NCBI GenBank assembly: GCA_001655205.1
Contig: LPNZ01008151.1
Location: 1-22,140 of the forward strand
Reading direction: 5' to 3'
Source of the DNA: Lenisia limosa
Lineage: Eukaryota; Breviatea
Length of the DNA stretch: 22,140 nt
The notes below the pieces were generated by a model. It had not been told where the DNA came from. It did no database searches and saw only the letters and a list, made by a program, of their open reading frames with translations. The translations under genes were made by a program, and so were the position numbers. The stretch's first letter is position 1, and every line of letters begins with the position of its first letter. This document shows, in pieces, positions 10,166 to 19,302 of the stretch.

Positions 10166-10171
10166 TTTATT
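10166..10171 (-). promoter_or_regulatory. Polyadenylation signal AATAAA for PCMT
   Basis: TTTATT on the plus strand reads AATAAA on the minus strand, about 92 bases beyond the PCMT stop codon. Confidence 0.6.
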
Positions 10172-10262
10172 TGGCAAAGGACAAATTTCATAATATGTCT
10201 TGAATCCGCTAAGTGTGTTACTAGTAGTTTCTTAAAAAAACAACCCTCGAAAACGCCCGAAG

Positions 10263-11985
10263 CTACGCCATTCCGACTTGTTCGGCTTTGGAGCATAAAG
10301 GAACATATCGAACTCCTGTAATCCCCTATACGTGTCAAGCGGGGTTCGACGCCATTGAAACAGTAAGTGTATACGCGCCATGGAAAGGTGTAGTAATGAC
10401 TCGGCTTTATAAGTGGTCATAATGCGTATGTATATGTAGCAAACCTCTTGCTCAAGCTTGCCATCTGCACCCTTAGTAACTAAGACCAATTCCTGACCGA
10501 TCCCATAATCCACAGGGAGAACCTGGATTGTAAATAGCATTCAACGCAGACAACCGCTGAATTTACATTTCACTGTGATTGCCACATGTCTTTTAGCTTT
10601 TCTCATCCAACATACAAGTTTTCCCTCGGGTGCAAGTTGGTCGATGAGGGGCTTGTAAATCTCTACTTTTATGAGGAAACAGCCCAATAATGAGGAAAAC
10701 AATAAGAGCATTGAAGCCGTTGAATGTCATATCAGAGATTACAGAATTCAATCATATGACATGCCAGCAGTTCGTATTAGGACAATAGCCAACCTTTGGC
10801 CGCCGCTCCGACATGAATCACGTCATACGGGGCATTAGGAGGATATCCTGAATAGATCCGTTATTCTTGATAATTTGAAATGTGGTAATATGTAAGTATA
10901 TCTATGTATATATTTGAAAGTGAAGCATACCTTGCCTCCCGTCAGCAATCTCAATTGTGATTCTTGACCTAATGGCTGGATCGAGCTAAGAGGTTAGGAT
11001 GTAATTTAAAATTTATTCGCTCAGCATAAATATGTAACCTTGTTCCCACCTTTGCAATGTTTCCCTTTGAAAACTCGACAATTTTCGGGATATGGTCAAT
11101 ACCCGTCACGTGACCTTCGGAACCTACCTAAATGGCTCAAAACGGAACTCAGAAGGTGTTTTTTTTCCTTAAGAATTCGTGACATTAAGCTTTTCGGCAA
11201 AGCATCTTTTTCGGATTACATTTACTCGATAATATTATTCATCACTTTGATATGCAGCCCCACAAAATATTTTAGGTATTCTACTCAACTCCGCCACCCA
11301 ACCATGTGAGCCAAACAAGCAGTTAAGTAGCCTGTGCCAGAGCCAATATCAAGGACATTTGCTCCTTTGAAGAGAGAGGGTCTCACTGCCTCCAAANNNN
11401 NNNNNNCTGAAGGGGATGAAGATTATCCTGATATTCAGCATTACTCCCGTCATTTTAATGAAGGTGTCACAAGGGTTCCAAGTAGATGTGAATGATCGAG
11501 ATGAGTTTGAATTTGAGCGACATACCATATGGGGAGCTGAGCATGTGGCATTGTGGCCAATGTAGAGCGGAGAGTCGTGATATGCATCATATGGTCTGGG
11601 TGAATGGTGGTGAAAAAGGGTCCAAGTGATATGTACTATATCCATATATCCACCATACCTTGTCCCTTTTGGGGTGAAGTGCCCCCTGTCTATTGCAAGC
11701 ATTGTGTCAAGAACATCTTGGTGCTTGATCAGTTTCCCCCCTGGAGGATAAACTCACGAACAGCCTTTGTTATAGCTCTTTGCCTGACCAAAACGATTCT
11801 GATTGTACCCTTTTTGTGTTAAACTCCGAATGGATATGTTTCCTGAAAACAATAGAAGAAAACCCCGCCTACGATGGAGATTTTCAACAAGTTCTTTGTT
11901 GCTATCCCCGCTACACCTCCTTGGAAGTCAAATAGACCAAGACGACAAAAATAAACACTTCAACTTAAATCACACACCATGCCAT
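10263..11985 (-). CDS. PCMT1: Protein-L-isoaspartate (D-aspartate) O-methyltransferase
   Basis: This cytosolic enzyme uses S-adenosylmethionine to methylate isoaspartyl residues in aged proteins and so starts their repair. Eleven coding exons, 5' to 3' on the minus strand: 11985-11978, 11919-11873, 11740-11659, 11595-11526, 11406-11303, 11127-11050, 10985-10931, 10847-10794, 10665-10616, 10522-10445, 10325-10263. The protein begins MAWRCSGDSNKELVENLH, like vertebrate PCMT, and carries DTMLAIDRGHF, GHNATCSAPHM, the SAM-binding motif NVLDIGSGTGYLTACLAHM, GIDHIPKIVE, the motif around DVIHVGAAA, PLIDQLAPEGKLVLPV and the C-terminal strand GVRYVPL. All junctions keep phase if the 10-N run 11397-11406 is really 11 bases; the protein is then 229 residues, against 227 in human as I recall it. 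The initiator exon holds only 8 coding bases. No sign of decay. Confidence 0.97.
11397..11406 (-). other. 10-N placeholder inside a PCMT exon
   Basis: The run sits exactly between the acceptor (cag at 11409-11407 on the minus strand) and the exon that begins with the helix LEAVRPSLFKGANVLDIG. Codon phase requires a length of 2 modulo 3, so the true length is not 10; 11 fits the family (four residues between APHM and LE). Confidence 0.8.
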
Positions 11986-12674
11986 TGTGGTGAAGAACTT
12001 AGGGGCAGACGCAGCACTAAACGAAGGAATAAGAAACGGTCTGCTTAATATTGTGGCTAAAACGATAATTGTCAAGAGAGGCTTTGTGATATGACTGAGA
12101 TGGAACATGTATTGGAAGACTGCTAAGTGGCTTTCTGATGATGCTGATGATAATGTTTGAAATGCTACTGAATATTGATTGTTATTATTGAAGAACTGAT
12201 AAATCTATAAATGATTGTTGGACTTTACTCTTTGACAGACACCACTTTCCACACTTTCCACACTTTCCAAAAAGGAAAGTCAAAAGCCCCGGCGTGGATG
12301 GATTTTGCGTGTACGCCACACGTGTCATGTTTGTCATTCACCCATATTGACCAGCCACCAGCATTCACTGTTTCTCTGTTTCTCTTCTTTGTTGTTGTTT
12401 TTTTGAGTGTTTTGTTGGGAGGTGCTTGTTGCTTGATCCTTTCTACAGCCCCCCAGCCCCCCCCCCCCCNNNNNNNNNNNNNNNNNNNNNNNNNNNNNNN
12501 NNNNNNNNNNNNNNNNNNNNNNNNNNNNNNNNNNNNNNNNNNNNNNNNNNNNNNNNNNNNNNNNNNNNNNNNNNTCGTTTTGATTGTTCCTCAACTCTAA
12601 ACTCCCCACCATTGCCTTATAGAGCCCCTTTCTGTTTTATAGAGTCCCTTTCTTTAGATAAAATGGTCTGCCAT
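11986..12674. other. Intergenic region upstream of PCMT and of the ankyrin gene
   Basis: Beyond the PCMT start there is no convincing gene. The stretch holds three copies of CACTTTCCA (12243-12269), a 13-C run (12457-12469), a gap (12470-12574) and an imperfect direct repeat of about 20 bp (around 12618-12655, core TTATAGAGYCCCTTTCT). The PCMT promoter and perhaps the first ankyrin exons should lie here or in the gaps. Confidence 0.5.
12243..12269 (+). repeat. Three tandem copies of CACTTTCCA
   Basis: Three exact 9-bp units follow an acceptor-like tttgacag. They could encode HTF-type repeats but no gene is supported. Confidence 0.9.
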
Positions 12675-12950
12675 TCCCCCGTCTGTGGTTTACAGTGTTT
12701 GCAAACATGCCCGTTTCGGTTCTTTGAAGATAGGGCCACCCGTTACGAAGAAGTTANNNNNNNNNNNNNNNNNNNNNNNNNNNNNNNNNNNNNNNNNNNN
12801 NNNNNNNNNNNNNNNNNNNNNNNNNNNNNNNNNNNNNNNNNNNNNNNNNNTTTCAAGAATTTTGATCCAAATATGAGGAACTCCGATGTTGGCCACGTCT
12901 TTCATTGTTGTCATAATATCTACATAATTGAAAGGATAATATTATCGTAT
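12675..12950 (+). other. Possible upstream exon fragments of the ankyrin gene, around a gap
   Basis: Before the gap (12757-12850), a short plus-strand frame continues in phase with an upstream ATG (12663) and reads QCLQTCPFRFFEDRATRYEE; a possible acceptor (tttacag) also precedes it. After the gap another frame reads FKNFDPNMRNSDVGHVFHCC, loosely like an ankyrin helix pair. Neither has a confirmed junction, and the second stretch is also open on the minus strand. Confidence 0.25.
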
Positions 12951-13072
12951 TAAGACCTTATTTCAAAAACTAGATATATATATGTCGATATATCGCTTTC
13001 TTATTATATATTTGCTGCTTCTTTGGGGTAAGACCAGCAACTAACCGCTATTGGGGAACTTACACGACACAG

Positions 13073-16048
13073 AATCGCACACTATTAATGAGTGTTTGCC
13101 GCAACGATGCTCCTAGTTTTCTGTCCAACAATCTAAACGTCAGCATCGAAATGACCAGGGTAAGTGTCTCATAAACTTGGATATTTTTCAAGGAATATTG
13201 TACATGTATATGATATGATAAATAATACCGATATATGTTTTCACCCAGCTGATTGGTTTGACCCAGTAGATTGCTGAATTTTTGATTCACCTTGGGGCCG
13301 ATGTCAATGCCACTGATAACTTTGTGGGAGAACAAGAATGATCAACTGATCCTTGTCAAAAAGAACTAATTATTTATTCTTGGGTTGTTTGTGTTTGTCT
13401 TATTAAACAGGGCAACAGTGCACTTCACCATTCATATCTCAACAAGCCCACAAAGAAATGTATTGTTAAGGTTGGTCATTATTGAAGCACCTTGTAGAAC
13501 AAAAGTATATGATATGTTGTTTTGACAAGAGAATCTGAAGTATAGAGATGAAAATACGTTCATATGAAAATGTATGTAAATAATAATATATATATTACTA
13601 TATCATATATGTATAGTCAAAGCTCCAGACATCATTTAAAATTCCCGGACACATCAAAACTCCCGGACAGCTTGAGTTTTCCATACAAAATCACCATAAA
13701 CCACCTAGAAACCCTATTTCCCTTCTGTTTTTGAAAGTAATCTCAATATTTAATCAAATAATGAAACCCCAATTTAACATATTATCGGGTCAAAACCAAA
13801 TTAAGTCCTTAAGCTCTCTATTTACGGTCCAAAAACGGTCAAAAACAAGCAAAAACCGTTATAAAAGGCCACATTCAAGGAATAAATGGCAACTATCCGG
13901 GAAAGTTTACCCCTGTAGACAGTGCTATTTTTAGCATTTTTTCCTCAAAATTCACCATTACATACCCGGAACCAATTACTCCGAGGGGTACAAATTTTTG
14001 TTTCTTAACACTAAAAGAGGAAAAAAACCTGTGAAAAGGCAAAAGGGGGACCCCCGGAGACCAAATTCACGGATTTTTGACATTTGCTCAAAATTGAAAA
14101 AAAAAGTTAGGGAACATTAGGAGGTCCATTTCTCTATGTATCTGTCGAAGCATTTTTCAAAAACACAAGCAATGGCCAATACAAGGTGTCAACTTCAAGC
14201 TGTCCGGGAGTTTTGATGTGTCCGGGAATTTTGAATGATGTCCGGAGCTTTGAGGACCCACATACTATATAAGATTCCTGGCTTTTTTTTATGAAAATAG
14301 TCAGTACTGATATGTAGTGCCTCATCGCCAATGGAGCCAGCATGCAGATCAAAAACAAAGATGTTTGAAGGTCTTAAATTTTGTTTTACTTCATATGTAT
14401 GTAGTCTATAATATATGATATACTACTGTATTATATAATATGATATTATGTATTACATGAAGTATCTGTTTTTCATGCATAATTTTCAAACAGCTTCAAT
14501 TAGATGATGTTTGCTTGTATATTTTTTACCATTTGAAGGGTAAACTTCCCAATGAGCTCAACTTTCGGTCACACTTCCACCACGGACTCAACATGACACA
14601 AGTAAGGCTTTTCTTGAATCTTTTTGGGATTGAAGGGCTTGATCATTATTTAGATCGCCTTATTCACCAATCTCCACCAGAACGGCCTTAGGGCTGAGTC
14701 TCTTCAGCTCTCCAATTATGATTACTTAGTAGGCTGCTGTCCGCTATAAAGTTCGTTGTGATTTTCAATCTGAAGTTTTATCGCTGCTTATGACGCCTGA
14801 TAGTGTATTTTTTGTTATGAAAAACGCAATTTGTCATTTCAGTTCTTTTCAATGGAAATAATTCATTTTTAGGGAAGAAGAGCGCATTTAATCGGATCGA
14901 TGTTTGGATTAATATGTCCAGAAAGACAGTATCATGTTAAAGATGCCTTGGTATGGTAAAAAAAACCCAGTTATACACACTGTACGAGACTATTTCAAAT
15001 ATTTTGAGTGTGTTTCTATTTTGATACAGTTTATCATAGGCTGCATAAATACCAGCATCTTACAAGAGTATTTCTTTTGCTGTAGATGAAAGCCCCAAGA
15101 TCCGCTTTCCTTGACAATGGTCTAGCATCGCAATGTATTCCACTACGCTGCTCTCTATGGTTGCAGTGAATTGGTCCGACAGCTCTTCGAATGTCCCGAC
15201 CCCTCAGCCTCCTACTCCTCAGAACGAAGTGATGTATATGTTGGAAGGGGTGGTAGGCCTGTCATTACTGAGCTGTTAGTTTTGGATTTACTTCGTTGAA
15301 GTATGAGGTGAACTTTCCAGATATTTGAGTTTTTTCTCGAACAGTTCTTGATGGAAGAAGAAGGACATAATCTTTGACTTATAAACAAAAGGATTCGATT
15401 TTGACCAAATCAGCGCATGACACCCCTGTCTATTGCTGCGTTTGAAGGGCATTTGGATACCGTCAGAGTCTTCATGTATTACAAAACGCCCCTAGAAGCA
15501 ATAGTAAGACCCAGCCTCAACAGACGCACATTCTTTCGTTATAATCACATTCCTCTTATAATCTTGCACAACAAAGCCTTCCATTTGACCAGATAGCTCT
15601 ATCGCAGAACCCGAGGGGCCCGTCGACATTATCCGCAAGATCTTCAGAGAAGGGTTTGTCGAGTTCAATCTAATTGTTTTTAACGGTTTCAGCCTCAATT
15701 CCCCGACGTCTATCGCTATTCTTTATTCTGGGCCTTATGCTCTGATTCATTCGAAGTTGCTGCCATACTTCTTTTCAATGGAGCAAAAGGTATTGAAGTT
15801 GTCGGATTGGATACATAATATTGAGAACAATCTGAACGCAGAATGGAGGTGAAAATGCGATTCCTCTTTTCTTACCGCCTAGGTATTACTTTGATCAAAG
15901 AAGAGGATTTCTTTGACGCTCCTCTGCCTCGAGATGAGGCGGATATAGAGCTGAGGAAAAAGGTAGACATATATTACATTTTATTGAGCAGTTCTGGAGG
16001 TACCACACTATTTCCCCCATCTTACCCTCCCCTCCATCTTAGGTGCTA
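13073..16048 (+). CDS. Ankyrin-repeat protein (5' end not found, last exon cut by a gap)
   Basis: Exons: 13073-13159, 13270-13323, 13411-13470, 14539-14601, 14873-14950, 15126-15239, 15414-15503, 15693-15789, 15883-15962, and the first six bases of a last exon at 16043-16048. All junctions are phase-consistent. Ankyrin helices are plain: IAEFLIHLGADVNATDNFGN then SALHHSYLNKPTKKCIVK; GRRAHLIGSMFGLICPERQY; NVFHYAALYGCSELVRQLFE; RMTPLSIAAFEGHLDTVRVF; SLFWALCSDSFEVAAILLFN. The C-terminal part is acidic (KEEDFFDAPLPRDEADIELR). Five or so repeats are visible. Ankyrin repeats bind other proteins; the partner is unknown. The intron 13471-14538 carries a transposon. A strong acceptor (cctccatcttag) leads into GTGCTA and then 10 N. 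The matching complete last exon lies at 19646-19750. Earlier exons may be hidden upstream. Confidence 0.9.
13617..13675 (+). repeat. Left terminal inverted repeat of transposon copy 1
   Basis: Begins TCAAAGCTCCAGACATCATT and ends GGACAGCTTGA. It differs from the complement of the right end at positions 11 and 21 only. Confidence 0.9.
14195..14253 (-). repeat. Right terminal inverted repeat of transposon copy 1
   Basis: Read on the minus strand it begins TCAAAGCTCCGGACATCATT and contains three motif copies: CTCCGGACA, TTCCCGGACA and CTCCCGGACA. Confidence 0.9.
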
Positions 16049-16058
16049 NNNNNNNNNN

Positions 16059-16337
16059 CAATGCTGAATTGTTGACAGGGTGCCACATCAGTCTGATTAA
16101 AACATACTATTATCCAACCCAAAAGTGAAACCATAGGAACTTAACTTGGTGGTGGAGGGAGGGAAGCTTGGAAGAGAGGAAGGGAAGAGAAGGGAAGAGA
16201 AGGGAAGAGAAGGGAAGAGAAGGGAAGAGAAGGGAAGGGAAGGAAAGAGAGGAAGGGAAGGGAGAGGGGTTTATAATCCGAATTAGCTGAGAAATTATCC
16301 CGGAATTCGGTTTTTTTGGGACCGCAGGAAAGCCAAT
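16059..16337. other. Stretch with a GA microsatellite, no gene seen
   Basis: This follows the 10-N join that cuts the ankyrin last exon. Apart from the GA repeat I see nothing coding. It does not match the sequence that follows the same exon boundary at 19646, so the join is doubtful. Confidence 0.6.
16181..16264 (+). repeat. Purine microsatellite, 10-bp unit AGGGAAGAGA
   Basis: Five perfect units (16181-16230) are followed by degenerate GGGAAGG/GGAAAGAGAG units to about 16264. This is a polypurine strand that could form triplex or slip in replication. Confidence 0.95.
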
Positions 16338-16441
16338 TTATATCTTTGGTTGTTTCACCCCCTCAATACCGCACCAACCGAATAGCCCTTTAGAGTTGCA
16401 GAAGTCTTCGGACCCGGAAGGGACACACACGCCATTGATCG
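16338..16441 (-). CDS. Possible last exon of a cysteine-containing protein
   Basis: On the minus strand, acceptor accaatgtag opens a 104-base frame reading INGVCVPSGSEDFCNSKGLF then GWCGIEGVKQPKI and TAA (16340-16338). Four cysteines in 34 residues would suit a secreted small domain. A cysteine-bearing block further upstream (about 16685-16765) might be a preceding exon, but no phase-consistent junction was found. Family unknown; chance is possible. Confidence 0.3.
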
Positions 16442-17160
16442 CTACATTGGTGATTGTTTTCAGACAAGATATAAAAATGTAGATAACTCATTAAAGGGAA
16501 ATATAAACAATACAATCTCCGGACTGCAGAACATATCGATAATATTCTACAATTCTCAAATGATTGTCTCTGATATATGATATATATTATATGCTTAGCA
16601 TATCCCCCCCCCCTCCTTGCAGCAATGAACATAATAATACAGATAAAACTCCGAATGATTAGGTAGACTGATTCAACCATAAATAATATCTCTCTATTAA
16701 CTACATAGCTTCCGCTTTTAGCAAAGGAGACTGTCGCCAAACACGATAAGTCCTGACACGACTGGCTTAAGATAAAACTCAATATTTACGAAATTATACC
16801 TTTGACGCAACTGCCATACAATCTAACGCCCAGCAGGAGGCATGAGGGTTATAATTATAAACATCTTTATTGTCCTCAACAGAAAACTCCGAGTAACAAA
16901 AGGAAACGAGCAAAAAACGAGGGGGAATTCAATTAGAAAACACTTGAGTCGGAATTATTGTTTTCCTGGAAAAATAGGAAAAAGTTTTACTCCCTGGCCC
17001 ACATTATAAATACTATGTGTATTGACTCCCTTACTACCATCTGTGGTTTTAGTTATAAAAACCTTTATTTACCCCAAATACCATAACAATGGAGACTGGA
17101 ATCGTAAGGAGCAGCGATTGGGAGGGCAGCCGTGTCTCNNNNNNNNNNAATTCAACTGAC

Positions 17161-17431
17161 AGCTGACAAAGCGATTCTCCAGTTTTTCAGCGATGCTAAC
17201 ATCCTCTCTTCCTCTAAAACAACACACCAAAGTTGGCTGGTTGGGAGCAGAACAAGTCAACCTGTACCAACAAGATCAATCAACCAAATCCCACGAACAG
17301 AGGTAGGCATTGCATCGGAAATCGACATTGAAAAGGCAGATTCAGCCCAGCATAGCACAGTTCCGTTGTCTGTGGCCAAAACAGGATTGAGGGCTCCGTC
17401 GGCGCTCCAAGAAACCACAAAGGCTTCAGCA
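17161..17431 (-). CDS. Two internal exons of an unrecognised minus-strand gene
   Basis: Exon 17431-17262 (170 nt) follows acceptor agcttttag. It reads AEAFVVSWSADGALNPVLAT, then DNGTVLCWAESAFSMSISDA and MPTSVRGIWLIDLVGT, and ends at donor gttgac in phase 1. Exon 17213-17161 (acceptor gttgttttag) continues in phase with EEERMLASLKNWRIALSA and donor gtcagt. Alternating hydrophobic residues and SWSADG / ATDNGTVLCW spacing look like beta-propeller blades (WD-like), followed by a helical segment. No upstream or downstream exon is firmly linked. A frame on the plus strand (17132-17452) is also open, so the strand choice rests on splice sites and composition. Family unknown. Confidence 0.4.
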
Positions 17432-18509
17432 CTAAAAGCTAGATTTTTGTGACAGGAAGCAAATAGAAGGCCACAGCAAACCTATGAACTCATCCCTGGG
17501 CGTTAATGACGTAATCGTGGTCAAAACAGATAGAAGAGTGACAATTAGTGCAAACAGGAACATGTTTTGCTCAAGAACAAGTACTTGCCGAGTTCGATTC
17601 TTAATTAATTAACAAAGATACACATATATTATCATTTTATATTCACTGACCGACATTATGGTTTGAAACGACTTTAAATTTTCAAAAAATAAATAGAATA
17701 TTCCCCGGGCCGGGCCCTGCATGGAAGGTGGGGACCCACGGTTGGACCGGGGGACCGGGGAATCCCCCCAGGTCGATGTAACATTGGTAACATTGTAAAG
17801 ATTGGCAGGCAATATGGGCTGTGAAGGTTTCTCCATGATGAAATAGAGCAAATTCTTGAGTAGTAAGACACTGAAATCGACTGAAAGGACCTACCAAAAG
17901 GGAAACCTGGATGGAACGAGACGGCTAAATGCCACGGTGAAGACGATCTGTGCTTGATACTCTTATGTTAGCCGTTGGCGGCAAGCCAGCGTTATCAATA
18001 CCCGGGCCGCTACATTGTAAGACATTGTAGACTACATAGCCCAAAATGCTTGTTGGATATAAACTTGCATTACAAGAATTGCAAGTTTGCTGCAAGTTTA
18101 CTCCTTACTCTCCCACTTCTCCTGTCTTTTCTTTGATTGGGAAAAACGACCAACGAGACAGCGACGACAACGCCCGTCATCGTCTTCACAGGAGAAAAGG
18201 ACAGCATGTTTGAAGGGCTATCGGGACTACTACCACCTCACTTACTACTGTACTCTTCTTCTGTGGTGTGACTCTGTGTGACTGAGATACTGAAGAGTGT
18301 GAAGAGACAGGGGACTGACCCCAGTGCCATATCATATGCTATATGATATATGTTCCTGTTATCGATATCATAGGTTCTTTTTGAAGCAACATAGCCAATC
18401 ACCCAAATAAGCCAATTTTTATACTGGTCCAAGGCCCTCATGGGTGGGTCAGTCCCTGGAAGAGACAGAAGCAGGCCCAGAAGAAAGAGAGCTAAATGTT
18501 ACATAATTT
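17432..18509. other. No firm gene; GC-rich block and exon-like minus-strand frames
   Basis: Minus-strand frames across 17700-17890 are open in two registers. One reads FALFHHGETFTAHIACQSLQ and could precede the exons at 17161-17431; the other reads MEKPSQPILPANLYNVTNVT. The frames cannot be separated, and no phase-consistent splice to 17431 was found. The block 17701-17766 is strongly G+C-rich, unlike its surroundings. An imperfect block near 17890-17960 could be another exon. From 17960 to 18509 I see only an AT hairpin at 18329-18349. Confidence 0.4.
18329..18349. repeat. Perfect AT inverted repeat (hairpin)
   Basis: ATATCATAT, loop GCT, then ATATGATAT. The same arm motif as the hairpin at 6139-6160. 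Confidence 0.8.
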
Positions 18510-18704
18510 GTACATTTAGTGCATTTTATCACATCCACCTTTTTGTCTTCTTTTTGGTCAAAATTGCTTTGTTTTGATGATATTGATGATCCTTTTCTCG
18601 AAACTGTTGATTTTCTCACTAAAAAGGGTGTTATTGAAGGGATTTTTGACTCCAATCATGTTCGCACTTTTAAACACCAAACTAAAAATATGTATTGTGG
18701 GTCC
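18510..18704 (+). other. Short open frame of doubtful reality beside transposon copy 2
   Basis: A plus-strand frame reads CFDDIDDPFLETVDFLTKKG and continues VIEGIFDSNHVRTFKHQTKN up to the transposon edge. The minus strand is also open here. No splice partner was found, so a gene is not claimed. Confidence 0.2.
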
Positions 18705-19292
18705 TCAAAGCTCATTCAAAATTCCCGGACACATCAAAACTTCCGGACAGCTTGAAGTTGACACCTTGTATAGGCCATTGCTAGTGTTTTTTGAAAAAAT
18801 GNNNNNNNNNNNNNNNNNNNNNNNNNNNNNNNNNNNNNNNNNNNNNNNNNNNNNNNNNNNNNNNNNNNNNNNNNNNNNNNNNNNNNNNNNNNNNNNNNNN
18901 NNNNNNNNNNNNNNNNNNNNNNNNNNNNNNNNNNNNNNNATTGTCCCCCTCGGAGTAATTGTAATTGGTTCCGGGTTCCCATTTGCTTTGGCTATGTAAT
19001 GGTGAATTTTGAGGGAAAAAAATGCTAAAAATAGCACTGTCTACAAGGGTATACTTTCCCGGATAATTGCCTTTTATTCCTTGAATATGGCCTTTTATAA
19101 TGGTTTTTGCTTGACAGTATTTGGACCATTAACAGAGAGCTCAGGGACTTAATTTGGTTTTGACCCGACAATATGTTAAATTGGGGTTTCATGCTTTAAT
19201 TAAGATTGAGATTACTTTCGAAAACAAAAGAAAAATAGGGTTTTTGGGTGGTTTATGGTGATTATGTAGGGGAAAACTCAAGCTGTCCGGGA
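18705..19292. mobile_element. Non-autonomous DNA transposon, copy 2, inverted and gapped
   Basis: This is the reverse complement of copy 1 (13617-14253) with scattered substitutions. The left end (18705-18755) has lost nine bases and with them one of the three CCGGACA motifs. The middle is interrupted by 138 N (18802-18939). The right end stops at the 10-N join 19293-19302, after only 15 bases of its inverted repeat. The preceding bases tgtgggtcc match those beyond the right end of copy 1. Confidence 0.85.
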
Positions 19293-19302
19293 NNNNNNNN
19301 NN

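Larger units (their letters stand above)
13617..14253. mobile_element. Non-autonomous DNA transposon (MITE-like), copy 1, in an ankyrin intron
   Basis: A 637-bp element is bounded by 59-bp terminal inverted repeats (13617-13675 and 14195-14253) that match at 57 of 59 positions. It has no long reading frame. Each terminal repeat holds three spaced copies of YCCGGACA-like motifs. Similarity with copy 2 runs a few bases beyond the right end (ggacccaca), so the true tips may lie slightly further out. No clear target duplication is visible in the AT-rich flanks. A second copy at 18705-19292 is inverted relative to this one. The superfamily is not identified. Confidence 0.85.

Noticed and set aside
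15492-15698. Minus-strand frame of 68 residues ending AGSYYCF
   Set aside because: It lies antisense within an ankyrin intron flanked by well-supported plus-strand exons and has no splice partner.
15963-16042. A 29-nt intron followed by a short last exon FWRYHTISPILPSPPS in the ankyrin gene
   Set aside because: The T/C tract it would encode is better read as the polypyrimidine tract of an 80-nt intron whose acceptor opens the exon preserved at 19646.
16721-16765. Minus-strand reading VSGLIVFGDSLLC resembling a GDSL lipase start
   Set aside because: The frame stops directly after it, no block II-V motifs are nearby, and a five-residue match is expected by chance.
16390-16782. Long minus-strand frame of 130 residues
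   Set aside because: Low-complexity, AT-rich hydrophobic translation across clear intron-like sequence; only the shorter exon in another frame (16338-16441) looks coding.
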